A stretch of 64,000 nt of DNA, from positions 591,994 to 655,993 of the forward strand of contig NW_023503598.1 in NCBI RefSeq assembly GCF_014529535.1, read 5' to 3'. The notes beneath the pieces are model-generated. The model did no database searches and was not told the origin of the DNA. It was given only the letters and a program-made list of their open reading frames with translations. The translations under genes were made by a program, and so were the position numbers. Shown here one piece after another: positions 11,438-23,677 of the stretch (its first letter is position 1; each line of letters opens with the position of its first letter). Origin of the DNA: Bradysia coprophila (taxonomy: Eukaryota > Arthropoda > Insecta > Diptera > Sciaridae).

Positions 11438-11889
11438 TTTTTTCTATTTTGAGCATTCCTCGGCGACAAAATACAATGAACAAAACTTTCTTTTTGCAAC
11501 ACGTTCACATTGATCCTGCTAGCCCATTTCACAAGTCACTTCACACGGAAACACAACACTTTCCAATTTTTTTTTTCTAAAAACAGGTACGCCATTTTTC
11601 ATGTCAAATGCACTTCATTGACCTACACCTACAAAACCGCCATTTGCATTTTCCATACCAGTCTCTTTCCTTCAGCGTAACTTAATCCACACATTAAACC
11701 AACAATAATCAACGACAATCACAATATCTCGGTATGTTAAGATTCACTTTTTCCAATCAAAAGAAATTAACACGCGAACCCTTTTTAATCCTCGTCGCCA
11801 ATGTAATATCGGGCTGGACAAGTAATAATATACACGTTTACAGTATTGCTGTATCATATTTATTCATATAACAATCACAGTGGACTTAC

Positions 11890-13034
11890 GCGTGTGCAAA
11901 TAATGTTTTTTTCCTGGTATCCTTAAAATTTAGCTAGATTTCCCGATAAAAAAGGTTCTGATTTCCCGTAATATTTATTTTGTTTTTCAATTAAGTTTGA
12001 TCTAGTACTGTCGTGACAAACATGAATTATGTTATAAAACGATGAAAGCCAAAGTATCGCATTCCAAATGTTTTTTTTTTATTTATGTTAGATTTATAAT
12101 ATTTTTCGTTTTATACTCTCAGCTATTGTAGTGTCTGCCTAATGATTCCAGCTGCCTGGGCCCGCGACGCATTTGAGAAGTTACTGAATGATCGTGAGCG
12201 GAGCTAGCGAAAAATTTTAGCGATTTGTACTTTGAAAATATTCTATTCTCTGACTACAACCCTATATTTATGACGTTCAGCGTCTCGTTCAATTGTCAAT
12301 TTTCTACTTTGTACATTCTATTTCGGACTTCTCAGCAAAATATTTGTCACGGCTCAGCGCCTGTGAAATGTTAGAAGAAAGAGAATGAGCGCGAGCGGAG
12401 CGAGCGAGAAAATTTTGCGATTTTATAATTTTAAAACTTTCCATTTCTGACTTCTCAGCCATTTCGAATCGATTTCCCGTTTTAATCGATTTCCTGTTGT
12501 TTTTTTCAATTTCCCGGCAAATTTGATTTCTCGTCTTTTTCGATGTCTCGTTTTTATCGATTTCCCGTTTTTTTCGATTTCCCGTCTTTTCGAATTTTCC
12601 GGTGAGTTCGACTTCCCGTTTTTTCTCGATTTCCTGTTTTTTTCGATTTCCAGTCTATTACGATTTCCCGGTGAGTTTGATTTCCCGGTGAGTTTGATTT
12701 CCCGTTGAGTTCGATTTCTCGGTCAGTATGATTTCCCATCAATTTCGATTTCCAGTCAATTTAGATTTCCAGGTGAGTTCGATTTCCGGGTGAGTTTGAT
12801 TTTTAAGAGAGTTCGATTTCCCGGTGAGTCGATTTTTCGGTGAGTTCGATTTCTCATCAATTTCGATTTCCCGTCAATTTCCCGTTAATTTCAATTTCCC
12901 CTGGCTTCCCGCTTCACGGTGTAACGAAAAAATTCGCCTTCGTCTTCTTTTGGTGGATTTCCCGGTATCCCGGTTTTCAGCCAAAAAATTTCCCGGTATC
13001 CCAGATACCAAGGATACACATTATTTGCACACGC
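11890..13034. mobile_element. Inverted-repeat element with a minisatellite core
   Basis: The ends GCGTGTGCAAATAATG and its complement face each other. Inside are two roughly 200-bp related blocks (GAGCGGAGCTAGCG at about 12,195 and GAGCGGAGCGAGCG at about 12,395) and the GATTTCCCG array. A clean target duplication was not found. The stretch 11,440-11,890 has no recognised gene. Confidence 0.5.
12465..12905. repeat. Degenerate minisatellite, unit about 17-20 bp
   Basis: Repeated variants of TCGATTTCCCGGTGAGT. Frames read through it on both strands give low-complexity peptides and are not genes. Confidence 0.75.
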
Positions 13035-13089
13035 AGTGTACTATACGATGCGATACTACGTAGCCCTAAAATTTTAATTTATATTGAGT

Positions 13090-13665
13090 ATAAATACTAC
13101 ACTTATCGGCTTATCGGTCCGAGGACCGAAAAAAAAATGTAATATTCTATTTGGTGTTCGATTACCTTTCAAATGAAACAAAAATTAGGAAAAACGGATG
13201 AAATTTACTCGAGTTATATGCAAGACACACATAGGGCCGAGTAGCCTTTTACTTCTAGGGCCTTAACTCTCGGTCCACTCACCCGATTTACAAAAACTTT
13301 TTTTCCTGGATTGGTATTGACAATACCTATCATTTGCTATTTACATTTCCATCGTTTATTTTGCCATAAATATCACCAAAAGACCTTAAATCACTTAGGT
13401 GGCCCTAACTCACGAAGGGCCGACCCGAATATGCCCATCTTCGAACTTAGCCTCACTATTTCCACTATCTTTCAGGGAATTTTTTTTTTGAAATCGGATT
13501 TGATTTACTCAAGATATCGACGTGACAGACTAAATTTTTATTGCGGAATCGTCATCTATGAACATAGGCAAACACTTTGCCCTTACCGTCTGCCTCGAAT
13601 TCCATCAATTACACACGGCATCGTAATCCTATAAGCCCCTTTGTACTTCGTACGGGGCTAAAAAT
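13090..13665. repeat. Truncated copy of the GTACGGGGCT repeat, reverse orientation
   Basis: Contains ATGAAATTTACTCGAG, the TCATCTATGAACATAGGC block and the end CTTCGTACGGGGCTAAAA, all found in the 17,146-18,296 copy and, inverted, in 6,612-7,892. From here to 14,658 there is no gene I can support; short open frames at 13,771 and 14,256 look accidental. Confidence 0.6.
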
Positions 13666-14658
13666 CATCTGGGAAATTTGAAGTGCGTTGAATTTATAGA
13701 AAAACATTCTAGTGTGCTTTCGTTCCTCAACAAATTCATATAATTAGGTTTTTGGACCAAATGATCGATTGTGTCTGCTGTTCCTTACAGTTACTCCGTT
13801 TTTAGACTTTCATATGTTGATGCAGAGAAAAAACATTTTGGGCGACAGGAAACAAACAAAAAATTAAACCAAATAAATCGAACAATTTTTCGTATCAATC
13901 AAGTATCAGATAAAAGAACCAAAAAATCCACAATTCCCTATGTTTTAAAGGTCTAAATCAAAGGTGCAAAGCACCGACACCTTACCATCGGAAACAACCA
14001 TCCGTCGTCATAGAATTGCAGAAGCAACATGCGCAGCGCATAGTAACATCGCTTCTACCAATAAGGTCGACAAAATATAGTCACCACCCATTCATTATGT
14101 GCCTTGCGCGTCACATCAACTCGAATGAACAAGTAACATGCAATAAAGAGATTCGCTCACGAAAGAGAATTATTATTAGCAGTGGTTGTGACTTGGTATT
14201 GAATGCAGTGAATGAACGTAAAGCATATGTGTACGAACACATGCATGGCTCATGAATGAAATTTCCCCTTTCATATTTTTTGTTCACTCTCTTATTCATC
14301 GTCAGAAATTCTCTTGCTCTTTTAAACGTTTTGTGTTACGTGTTGCTTTTGATAACTTATGAATATGCAACATGCTGTACGCAGAAACTTTCTTGGCTGT
14401 TTCTGCTTGTACAAAATTTCAGAACTATGGACTATGCAGATCGTAAGGTATTTTTGGAGTGACAAGAAGAAATGAAAATGATTCTCCATTTGTTGATCCT
14501 TGGAAAGAACTTGCTTGGAGAAAAATTCTTTGAACAGACAAACCAATCAAGGTTGGTCGTTAGAGATTAACTTGCCTGAAGATTCATCAGTAAAGAAACT
14601 GTCTCCGATTTTCTTGAACTGGCAAGTAAAGATCACCCTATTGAAAGAACGGAAGAGA

Positions 14659-14800
14659 CAGTGCCGGACTGGCTCAAAAAAGCCCTTCGGGCGTTGTATG
14701 GAGAAATTCCTCAAAAAGCCCTTCGTCGTCATTTATCCATACAAAAATCAAAAGGCCCTTCGGGAATCGCCCGAACGCCCATAGGGCCAGTCCGGCACTG
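14659..14800. mobile_element. hAT MITE, 142 bp
   Basis: Ends CAGTGCCGGACTGGC / GCCAGTCCGGCACTG with perfect 8-bp duplication GGAAGAGA (14651-14658, 14801-14808). A relative with variant ends lies at 31,678-31,820. Confidence 0.88.
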
Positions 14801-15240
14801 GGAAGAGAGCGGAATAGTTTCTTCAACCAATGATTTCTATATCAGTGTTTTTCGGGAGACGTGTAGACGATCTTATGAAATGATTTGAGCAAAGAGACAC
14901 TGCCACAAAGACAGATTTTTGGTCTACCTTCGAACAAGATTCTCTTCGATTAAAAAAGTTGATCAAAAACTCAAATTTTCCCACACGTATGAAAACTGTC
15001 CAATGGTTCGAATCTTAGCTGCAGTAATGCAACATTGGCATCATCAGACCGAGTACATCAACAACGCGATATAAGCCGTTCTAAAAACGAACATTTAGAA
15101 CAGAGAAGTGTCATCAAAGTCACATGCGTTGTGCTGTCGTTGTTCTACTGTCGTGTGCCCCTTTTTCGAATATTTCGGTTAAAAATTAAATTTTTTTGTA
15201 AACAAATAACGATCAAACCGTTGCGAATGTACTCCACCAG

Positions 15241-18200
15241 ATGATGGCCGCATCAAAGCAGTTTAATATGGGTCCAGTTTTCCGATGTTCGACAGATATC
15301 GATGGTTATGAAGAGTTGAATGTCATAGGTACCGGTGAGTACAGCTTAAAAAGTGCAATATTTTTTCTATCTTGTCGCTTTTCGCATATTCCTTTGTGTT
15401 GTTGTTTATGTTTAGTGGGGACGCGAACCGGTGTGGTGGAGACACGCTTGTATTGCGGTTTTTTGGCTTAAATCATTGATTTTTTTTTTGTTTTTACCTA
15501 TTTGCGAATCCCAGGTGCATACGGTACGGTTTATAAGGCTAGAGATAGGAAAAATGCGGATCAAATAGTGGCGTTGAAAAAGGTTCGAGTCGCGTTAACC
15601 GAAGATGGAATACCGATGAATACGTTGCGTGAAATCGCTTTACTGAAACAATTGGAGCAATTCAAGCATCCGAATATTGTGAAGTTAGTGAGCGGTTGCA
15701 TCGGAAATCTATGGTCACAGGAGTTCAATTTCTGTTTTTTTTTTAGACTTTTGGATGTTTGCCATGGTCAGAGACTGGAACGTGAAAAACAGTTGGTGTT
15801 GTTCTTAGTTTTCGAGCACTTGGAACAAGACTTGTCCGGTTATATCGATTCACTTCCCAGTTCGGGAATGCCAGCACGCACCTTACAGGTAGGTGGACGG
15901 TCCATCTAAGGTGGAGATCCTCAGTGATGACCTTATTGTGTGACATTCTTTATGTGAATGAATGTCTGTAACTCGGGAAAATTCCGTGGTATCCGACACT
16001 GCTAAGAGTGCTCATGAATTAAAATTCCTCGAGGGATATGACGGGAGAATTCTCATCTCAATATTTGAATCTTTTCTTTCAGAAATTAGCTAGAGAATTG
16101 TTGACTGGCGTCGATTTTCTTCACTCACATCGAATAATTCACAGAGACTTAAAACCACCGAATTGCTTGTAGGTATTTTTTAGCACGTCCAATCAACCAT
16201 CAATACAACTTTTTTGTTTGTCCACTCCCCACAGAGTATCTTCCACCGGCGAATTGAAGCTAGCAGACTTTGGATTAGCCAAAACGTATGATTTCGAAAT
16301 GAAGCTAACGTCAGTGGTATGTTGAGAATTGAACAGCGAACTTATCCCGACATTGGTTCACCCAAAAAAAATGACGAAATTTTCAGGTCGTAACTTTATG
16401 GTATCGAGCACCCGAAATATTGCTCAGCCAACCATACAATAGTGCGGTGGACATATGGAGTTCTGGTTGCATTATCGCCGAAATGTTTTCAAAGGTAGCA
16501 CTGTTTCCCGGTCAATCGGAGAAGGATCAATTAGACAAAATTTTCACGTAAATTTCGTTTCGCAATTTTTCGATTGAATTCAATCGCTCGAATTTTTCGC
16601 TTTCATAGATTAACTGGTCGGCCGTCAGTAAGTCAGTGGCCAGCAACAGTATCGTATTCAAGAGATAGTTTCCCGCATCGATTACAGCGTCAGCCTCGCA
16701 GTCTGTGTCATCAGTTATGTGAATACTCAAACGATTTGTTGTCTGTAAGTATTGGATAGATTCTGGTATTAAGGTGGTTCCATATTTGGCCGCATATTAA
16801 CAAGTTTTAGTACAGCGCTGCTGACAAGTCGATCTGTATATTATACAGAATTTCATATGAGTGTGTTGATCCAACAATTCTCAAATATTTTCTCGGGCTT
16901 AATCGGTAAAGTCCAGATGTGAAAATTGTCTTCAGGAAATTCAAGGCTTCCACTGCCAAATAAAATGAATTTCTTAAAATTAAAAAAAAAAATGCAAATT
17001 TTTCGGATTTTCTCTAATTCTCGAAAAAAAAATTTGTACACAAAATGCAGGTGCTACACGCTTCGGTTGAATGAAGTTTTATTAACATGAACTTTTCATA
17101 TTTTGGTCATCAATAAACTAGGAGCTCTGAACACAAAACGAGCCATCAGAACAGTCGGAGCGTTTGCTGCGACTGAGCCCCGTACAAACCCGTATATCTA
17201 TTGCGTACGTGACCCTAATGCGTCTGTCACCCTACTTTGACCGTAAGCCTATGCGCCGGTTAAATTAGTTAAAGTAAAATTATTATGTAATGTGTTCATC
17301 TTAGAAATTGCGCATAGCGCAATTAGAAGCCCTATACGACGTTCCTTTCAAATGAAACAAAAATTTCAAATCGCCCTAAAATTTTAATTTTTTGTGTATA
17401 AATACACATAGGGCCCTAGTACCGGCCTTAGTCCGAGGACCCAATTTTTTTTTTTCAACTACGTTTCGTCCTTTTATTACCTTCCAAATAAAACAAAAAT
17501 TACGAAAAACGGATGAAATTTGCTCGAGTTATATGTAAAATACACATAGGGCCCTAGTAGCGGCTTAGTCCAAGGACCCAATTTTTTTTTTTTTCAACAA
17601 CATTCTATTCGGCCTTCGATTACCTTCTAAATCAAACAAAAATTACGACAAACGGATGAAATTTACTCGAGCTGTATGTAAAATACACGTAGGGCCCTAG
17701 TAACGGCCTTAGTCCGAGGACCCAAATTAAATTTTTTTTCAACAACATTCTATTCGGCCTTCGATTACCTTCCAAATGAAACAAAAATTACGAAAAACGG
17801 ATGAAATTTACTCGAGTTATATGTGAAATACACATAGGGCCCTAGTAGCATTTCACTTCTAAGGCCCTAACTCACGGTCCACTCACCCGATTAAAAAAAA
17901 AAACTTTTTTCTTGGATTGGTATTGACAATACCTATCATTTGCCATGTCATTTACATTTCCATCGTTTGTTTTGCCATAAATATCACCAAAAGACCTTAA
18001 ATCACTTAGGTGGCCCTAACTCACGAAGGGCCGACCCGAATATGCCCATCTTCGAACTTAGCCTCACTATTTCGACTATCTATCAGGGAAAAAAAAAATT
18101 TGAAATCGGATTTGATTTACTCAAGATATCGACGTGACGGACAGACGGACAGACGGACAGACAAAATTTTTATTGCGAATTCGTCATCTATGAACATAGG

Positions 18201-19230
18201 CAAACACTTTGCCCCTACCGTCTGCTTCGAATTCCATCAATTACACACGGCATCGTAATCCTATAAGCCCCTTTATACTTCGTACGGGGCTAAAAATACA
18301 ACCTTTCGGTGAACTTAAGGCACACAAGCTACGAGTGATTGGTGCAGAACTGATTGTGGCTGTAATCGGTAGAGGTTAGAATTCCAGAAACAATGGTACA
18401 CAAAATAGGTTCCAGCGGTTCGAGGAAAGCTGGTGGAGACTTGATGAAGTCTTAGGATTTACCAATTACAACCCCAATCAGTGCTACACCACTCACTTCG
18501 TAGCACGAGTACATTCAGTTCCGGTGTACCGAATGGTGCGGTTGAAAATAATTTTTTTGTGGAAACGTCAATAAAACGTCATTTAACCGCTCCGTGACTG
18601 TTATCATTAATTTAGGTATGAGAATTGTCTGCCCTCAGCACTTTATTAAACTTTTCCGCAAAGGATTTAGGAGCTTTGTCCTATCGGGCAGTGGATTAGA
18701 AATTTCGATTAACAGCGAACTTGATCGTAAAGATTATCAAGCCAGCAAAACTGCATTCACAGTTTAGTCGATAAAGATTGATCATTTGTGCAGTAATGTA
18801 ACTGGTTCACTGATTTTCTGTAATTTTTGTGCTAGCAATTGTTAATTAAACGCACTTTTAATGTACCAATGACTTATCCCATGTATGTACCAAGGTTGTA
18901 TATATGAAGAGGTTACGCTGATCGTCATTATTTTGCTAGGGTTGTATCGCAAAAGAGACATGGCTGCTATCGGCAACTAAGACTGCATTTCAATACGAAA
19001 TTTAAACTGAACTGAAATTGCGCTACAATTTTGCATTAAAATTCAGTCAATTTTTTGCTATATTGGCGCGGCGATCGACGTAACCTCCTCATATACATCC
19101 TTGGTATGTGCTACAGAATTCTCATGTGAATTTCATTTATTTTCAGCAAATGTTAGCTTATGATCCACGCGATCGGCCGTCAGCATTTGCATGCTTACAA
19201 CATGCGTATTTCCAACAAGAACCATTGTAG
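15241..19230 (+). CDS. Cdk4: Cyclin-dependent kinase 4/6, eight exons
   Basis: Ser/Thr kinase that pairs with D-type cyclins in G1. Exons, all joining in phase: 15241-15334, 15515-15683, 15747-15888, 16083-16168, 16235-16316, 16387-16547, 16609-16744, 19147-19230; about 317 residues, the normal size. Visible motifs: P-loop [11 protein letters not shown], lysine in VALKKVRV, C-helix [13 protein letters not shown] (the Cdk4/6 form of PSTAIRE), the Cdk4/6-type insert [14 protein letters not shown], catalytic [16 protein letters not shown], and T-loop [14 protein letters not shown] with the activating Thr. The last exon gives the [12 protein letters not shown] end. Residue C in KPPNCL, where L or I is common, is unusual. 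Introns are 63-194 nt except the last (2.4 kb), enlarged by a repeat. Two adjacent ATGs start the frame. Confidence 0.93.
17146..18296. repeat. GTACGGGGCT-family repeat inside the last Cdk4/6 intron
   Basis: Starts TCAGAACAGTCGGAGCG and ends CGTACGGGGCTAAAAA, the reverse of the 6,612 copy. Its interior carries three or four tandem blocks of about 120 bp (ACACATAGGGCCCTAGTA, ATGAAATTTACTCGAG) and a GACAGACG microsatellite at about 18,137-18,162. The rest of the intron (16,745-17,145 and 18,297-19,146) has nothing recognised. Confidence 0.65.
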
Positions 19231-20868
19231 CCGATTGCTGGCGTGTTCCATAATACAACAGCTCCAGCATTTCAACATAATAATTATTCTGATCACCAAG
19301 GTTTGTTCGTTTCGTTTTGAGTTTCATTTTTCTATGTTCAACGAATTGTGATAGGAATTTTCGGAGGATTTTTTTTTATAGTCAAAAATGAAGATGAAAA
19401 TGAATGACAAAATAATTTTCGATTTAATAGTAGAATCTGATTAATATAGAGACTGGGTAACATTTACTTAAAAGAAAACTGAAAAGAAACCGAGACTATT
19501 GACGCTTTGATGTTGTAGTTAAGTGATTGAATTATCCAATTAATGTGCACACCGCCACAATTTCTTTATATTCACACTGTAATGCACTGGAACTTGTACC
19601 GTAATTTGATAAAAATATTTAAGGAAATCCGTTTGAATTATATAGAAAAGTGGGTAACCAAAAAAAAGAAAGAAATTAGCATAGAGGCCAACAGCAGCCT
19701 TGGTTTCTTGAGCGTTTTTATTAAATAATGGTTCAAATTCACTGTGCACTTTGTCATTCAAATGATAAATAAAATTGACAAATTTCCGGGTCGGAAACAC
19801 GACTTTTTAGAAATGCTAAAAATTGACCTCGCTTCGAATTCCGAGTGAGAAAACGTTACAAACACCGCCGAGATGCAGTTCCCATTAACATGTAACCGGG
19901 TCAAAACATTTCCCAGTGATTGGTTTAACACGATTTCCCGATAACCAAATCTTTGTGCGAAAAAAAATCCCGGTCACTAGGCTACCAGTATACCGTATTA
20001 TTTCCATGTCCGCATGGCTCTCCCATCAGTATAAGCATGAAAATATTCTGAAATGAGCAATTTAACACATAAAATTAAAAAATTTTGGGTACCCGAATAC
20101 CCTCCAAACTTGTTCGATTTCCTAATCTTTGTTGGAACAAGCAAGGGATGATGATGAAATTTTATCACTTATCGTCTAAAGAATGGTCCCATAAAAACAT
20201 GTCTTATCCCATCTTATCTTTATCATCAGCTCGAGAGACTTATTAGAACCAGATCTAGCAAAGTAATAACAAAAAATTTCTTCGAATAAATGTGGATCTA
20301 GACAAAGGTCTTTTGATTACCGTTCTTCCCATTGCTTGAACACTTTCTACTCATAATCTTCCATAGTTGGTGCACGTGTGCTGTTAACTTCAAGGTGTCA
20401 ATAGTTAGCGGTCGCGCGCGATTAACATTTGAATCCGCGAACTACCACTGTATTTCAACTGGAACCACAACATTTTATTATATTAATTTCCATCGATACA
20501 ATGCGAATAATTCTGGTTACAGAAATATGGGAATAGATTTCAAGCGATTAATGAAATCATGTTCCTTGATCTGGTTCTGATTGAAGAGAAAGAAAGAAAT
20601 GATTGAAGAACAGTGGTATGCATCCAAATATAACGTCCAATGATAGCAAAGAAAATTTTTCGGTCTTTGGGTGCCATTCGTCTTATGCATCACGCGACAT
20701 TAGAAGATATGTCTCCGAGCAGGACCTTTTTTTGGGAATTTAATTTACCGAAAACTTACCGAAACTTCACGAAAATTTACCGAAACTTACCGAACGAGTG
20801 TTTCGGTAAATTTAGGTAAGTTTAGGAATTTAGTAAATTAATTTTTCAAAAATAGGCCCTGGACATAC
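19231..20868. other. Gene-poor intergenic stretch
   Basis: No supported gene. 20,738-20,871 has a weak inverted repeat (CAGGACCTTTTTTT against AAAAATAGGCCCTG) with TTTACCGAA units inside, probably an old hAT-type MITE without preserved target duplication. The short open frames in the stretch are not convincing. Confidence 0.5.
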
Positions 20869-21127
20869 CTTTTAATGTTGTGTAATATACAAGCGAATGG
20901 TGTACAACAGGTAATATTATCGGTGTACACCAGGTAAATGCATTTACAGAATTTACTGAAATTTACCGAAAATTTACCGAAAATTTACCGAATTTATGTT
21001 TCGATAAATTCAGTAAATATTCGGTAAATTTTGGTAAACTTCGGTAAATTCGGTAAATGCATTTACCTGGTGTACACCGATAATATTACCTGTTGTACGC
21101 CACTTATATATTACACAACAATAAAAG
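20869..21127. mobile_element. Hairpin MITE with TTTACCGAA repeats
   Basis: Arms of about 95 bp are inverted copies (CTTTTAATGTTGTGTAATAT / its complement; GGTGTACACCAGGTAAATGC inside). The loop consists of TTTACCGAAAA repeats followed by their complements, so nearly the whole 259 bp can fold back. Confidence 0.7.
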
Positions 21128-21292
21128 AAGTGTTTCCGCCCATTGCCTATTTTTGGAAATTCAGTGTGCTGAAAATTTACCTAAACTTAACGAAAAACTG
21201 TTTCGGTAAATTCCGGTAATTATCAGTGCAACCGGTGACTCTGACGTTATTCTGTTTCAGTAATTTAAATAAATAAATTTAATGATAATAGC

Positions 21293-21324
21293 AAGGCTGT
21301 AAACTTTGTAAAGTTTACAGCCTT
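21293..21324. repeat. Perfect 15-bp palindrome
   Basis: AAGGCTGTAAACTTT, a GT spacer, then the exact complement. It may be the remnant of a small element. No flanking transcription unit makes a terminator role plausible. Confidence 0.5.
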
Positions 21325-21848
21325 GGATAATAGGCCCTGCCACGTTGTTTACATCAGAATCAGAGCAGAGTCTATTTTTGGGGAAATTTTTTCTGAACTT
21401 GATAAAAAAATTATTTTTTTTTGTCGAAATTTTCCAATTGATCCCAAAACTTGCTAGAATATTGCAAATTTGTGAAATTTTTGGCAAATTTTACCAAAAT
21501 TGGGGAAATTCTAAAAAATTAGAGAAAATAGGCCCTAAATCATGAATGGTCAATAAATTGACCATCCAGGTTCAGTCTGTTGCATCGTTATCGATAGCGC
21601 TAGGATTCTTTAGATGGATGTACCAATGTTCTTCAATTAGCTCAATTTGCTCGATCTTAACGGGATTGAATCCTGATAATTAATTTATAACGAAAAGAAA
21701 CGTTCAAGCTCATATTACACGTCAATTGCATTTTTTTTTGTTTTGTTCGTTTGTGTGTGCGTAGCATTTAAGCTCCAAATCATTTTGTGTGTAAACGGAA
21801 GCAGTTGGATTTTGAAATAAACGAAAAAGAAAAACGCAAAAAATGATT

Positions 21849-23039
21849 TCACGACAGAAAAATGTTATTTTCATTCTCAAAGTCATCGTCATCAATATCA
21901 ATTGGTACAACATTCTCGTCGGTCCTTCCATCACCGGACGCATCCAATTTCAGTCGTTCCATTTTACTGCGACACATCAGCTTAAAATTCAACACCAGAT
22001 CGTTGCAAAGAGTCGGAGGTGATATCGCCGTTGCGGCATAAATGTGCAAGATGCCAACGTCATTTTCATACGAAACCAACGACTGCAACATTTCGAGCGT
22101 ACTAACGAAATCCTCTTTGCTGATCCTGTAGCGCATGTCGCTGAATTGGTTCCTGTACCACTGCGCATAATCGCCGAAACGCTCCCGGTCACCGGTACAT
22201 AGAACACGCGCTGTCACGATCATGATCAAGAAAAAGTTTTTATTCTTCTGCACCAGAAATGATGAGTACAGATCCTTCAGAAATCCCTTGATGATCTTCA
22301 CCGACTGTGACTTTAAACTGCTGGTAATGGTGCGAAGGACATAAGCGTACCATTTCCATCCATGAAATTTGTCGGAAAAGACTTTCTTCATCAGACACTG
22401 CACTACCTTCTCCTGGTCGAACAGAAACTCCCTGATCAGCTCTTTGAATCCGTTGTTCAAGCTATTGTCTATGTCATTCATCCATTCACTCAGCTGTGCA
22501 ATGGCTTCCACCAAACTGCAATCAGATACGTCCAACAACAATTTCAAATGTAAGATCCGTATCTTCTCCATCTGTTCGCCGGTCAGATGAGGTCTCAATT
22601 CGTGTAAGTAGTTCCTGTTGAGCGCGAAGGCACCTGTTGACATGTCGGCTAAGAATCTGCGAAATCCGTCGTTTAGGCATTGCGCCACCAGTTGTGATCG
22701 GGGATCGGTTCGATCGATATTCTCGATCAAATCGGCCAGCAGCGACAACTGTTGTATTTCTAGTAAATCATTGAAAATTAGTTCCACTTCCAGGGTATCT
22801 TCGCTTTCGATTTTTACCACCATAAAGTCAGACATTCGAAGTATTCCGCTCTGCTGTAAAATATCCAAAACATTCGGACTGCCGAGATTCCATTCCTTTT
22901 TTGTGACATGGTCAGCAATGTAATCCTTTTCGGTTGGTCGTAGCGTTTTCAAAACGTGTATCAACGATGATGTGTGCGGTAGGTAGGACTTGATTGTCCA
23001 GCGATGATCTAACGTTTGTATTGCATTTTTCAGAAACAT
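21849..23039 (-). CDS. Unrecognised all-helical protein with acidic C-terminus
   Basis: Single open frame of about 396 residues from ATG 23,039 (MFLKNAIQ...) to TGA 21,849. Longer readings upstream use GTG and are closed by a stop at about 23,090; an additional 5' exon cannot be excluded. The protein is leucine-rich, without signal peptide or membrane segment, and reads as stacked helices (for example LFNDLLEIQQLSLLADLIENI, HLKLLLDVSDC). A conserved-looking segment near residue 345 reads TAISPPTLCNDLVLNFK. The C-terminus has VVPIDIDDDDFE, which fits a SUMO-interacting motif (hydrophobic core followed by acids). I do not recognise the family; the long intact frame strongly supports a real gene, but no function is claimed. 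Confidence 0.75.
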   Translation of the reverse strand: MFLKNAIQTLDHRWTIKSYLPHTSSLIHVLKTLRPTEKDYIADHVTKKEWNLGSPNVLDILQQSGILRMSDFMVVKIESEDTLEVELIFNDLLEIQQLSLLADLIENIDRTDPRSQLVAQCLNDGFRRFLADMSTGAFALNRNYLHELRPHLTGEQMEKIRILHLKLLLDVSDCSLVEAIAQLSEWMNDIDNSLNNGFKELIREFLFDQEKVVQCLMKKVFSDKFHGWKWYAYVLRTITSSLKSQSVKIIKGFLKDLYSSFLVQKNKNFFLIMIVTARVLCTGDRERFGDYAQWYRNQFSDMRYRISKEDFVSTLEMLQSLVSYENDVGILHIYAATAISPPTLCNDLVLNFKLMCRSKMERLKLDASGDGRTDENVVPIDIDDDDFENENNIFLS

Positions 23040-23423
23040 TTCGGTGAAAGTCCTCACTTTGTTGTCGTTTTTGCGAATTATTTTGTGTACTTAAGCTACC
23101 TGTCACATTCAAAAATATTTTTCTTTCTTTTCTTTACTGTTGATGTCGTGGCGGACCGAATCTACATTGCCACATGGTCTTGCATTCTTTTCGCTTTTGG
23201 GGTTTTTGGGCATCTGTTATCGACCAGTTCATTTTAAGTTTCTTTTGAAACAATGTTTTCATACCTAGGACCTCCGTCTGATGTGACAAATATTATTCGT
23301 ACCACGGACTAAAAGTCTTTTTTAGCGCATTCGATTCCAGAACAGATTGTGTATTTGAGCACTATTTCACAGGACTATCAATGACTGACGCTGTGATCGA
23401 AAATTTAATTTCCTAACAAAGGA

Positions 23424-23500
23424 AGGTACAGGTAGCTCAATCGGTAGAGCGTTGGACTCATAGCCTATGGCTCGCGGGTTCGACTCCCGGTACAGACATT
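23424..23500 (+). repeat. tRNA-derived SINE head or tRNA pseudogene, copy A
   Basis: Has an A box (TAGCTCAATCGG) and a B box (GGGTTCGACTCCC) and a CAT-containing anticodon-like loop, but the acceptor stem and anticodon stem do not pair. GGTACAG occurs as a direct, not inverted, repeat at the two ends. This is not a functional tRNA. Confidence 0.7.
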
Positions 23501-23677
23501 GTTCGTACGGTTTTTTCTAATAAGCATGATTAGTCACTGCTCGCTCATTGAGATCTATTGGCCGTAAGGTCTCACAAAAATTGGAATCAAAACATCGATT
23601 TCTCATTGCAATACGCTCCCCTTGACAGAAAAATCAAAGTTACTTGAAAAACATACAGTAGCACCATCTATCAGTAA

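Noticed and set aside
12523-12742. Low-complexity frames rich in F, S, R or K
   Set aside because: They are the GATTTCCCG minisatellite translated.
22369-22923. Plus-strand frames opposite the 396-residue gene
   Set aside because: Antisense shadows without start context or domain.
23424-23500. Functional tRNA with CAT anticodon
   Set aside because: A and B boxes are good but acceptor and anticodon stems do not pair; the copy at 51,091 is interrupted. It is called a tRNA-derived SINE head or pseudogene.
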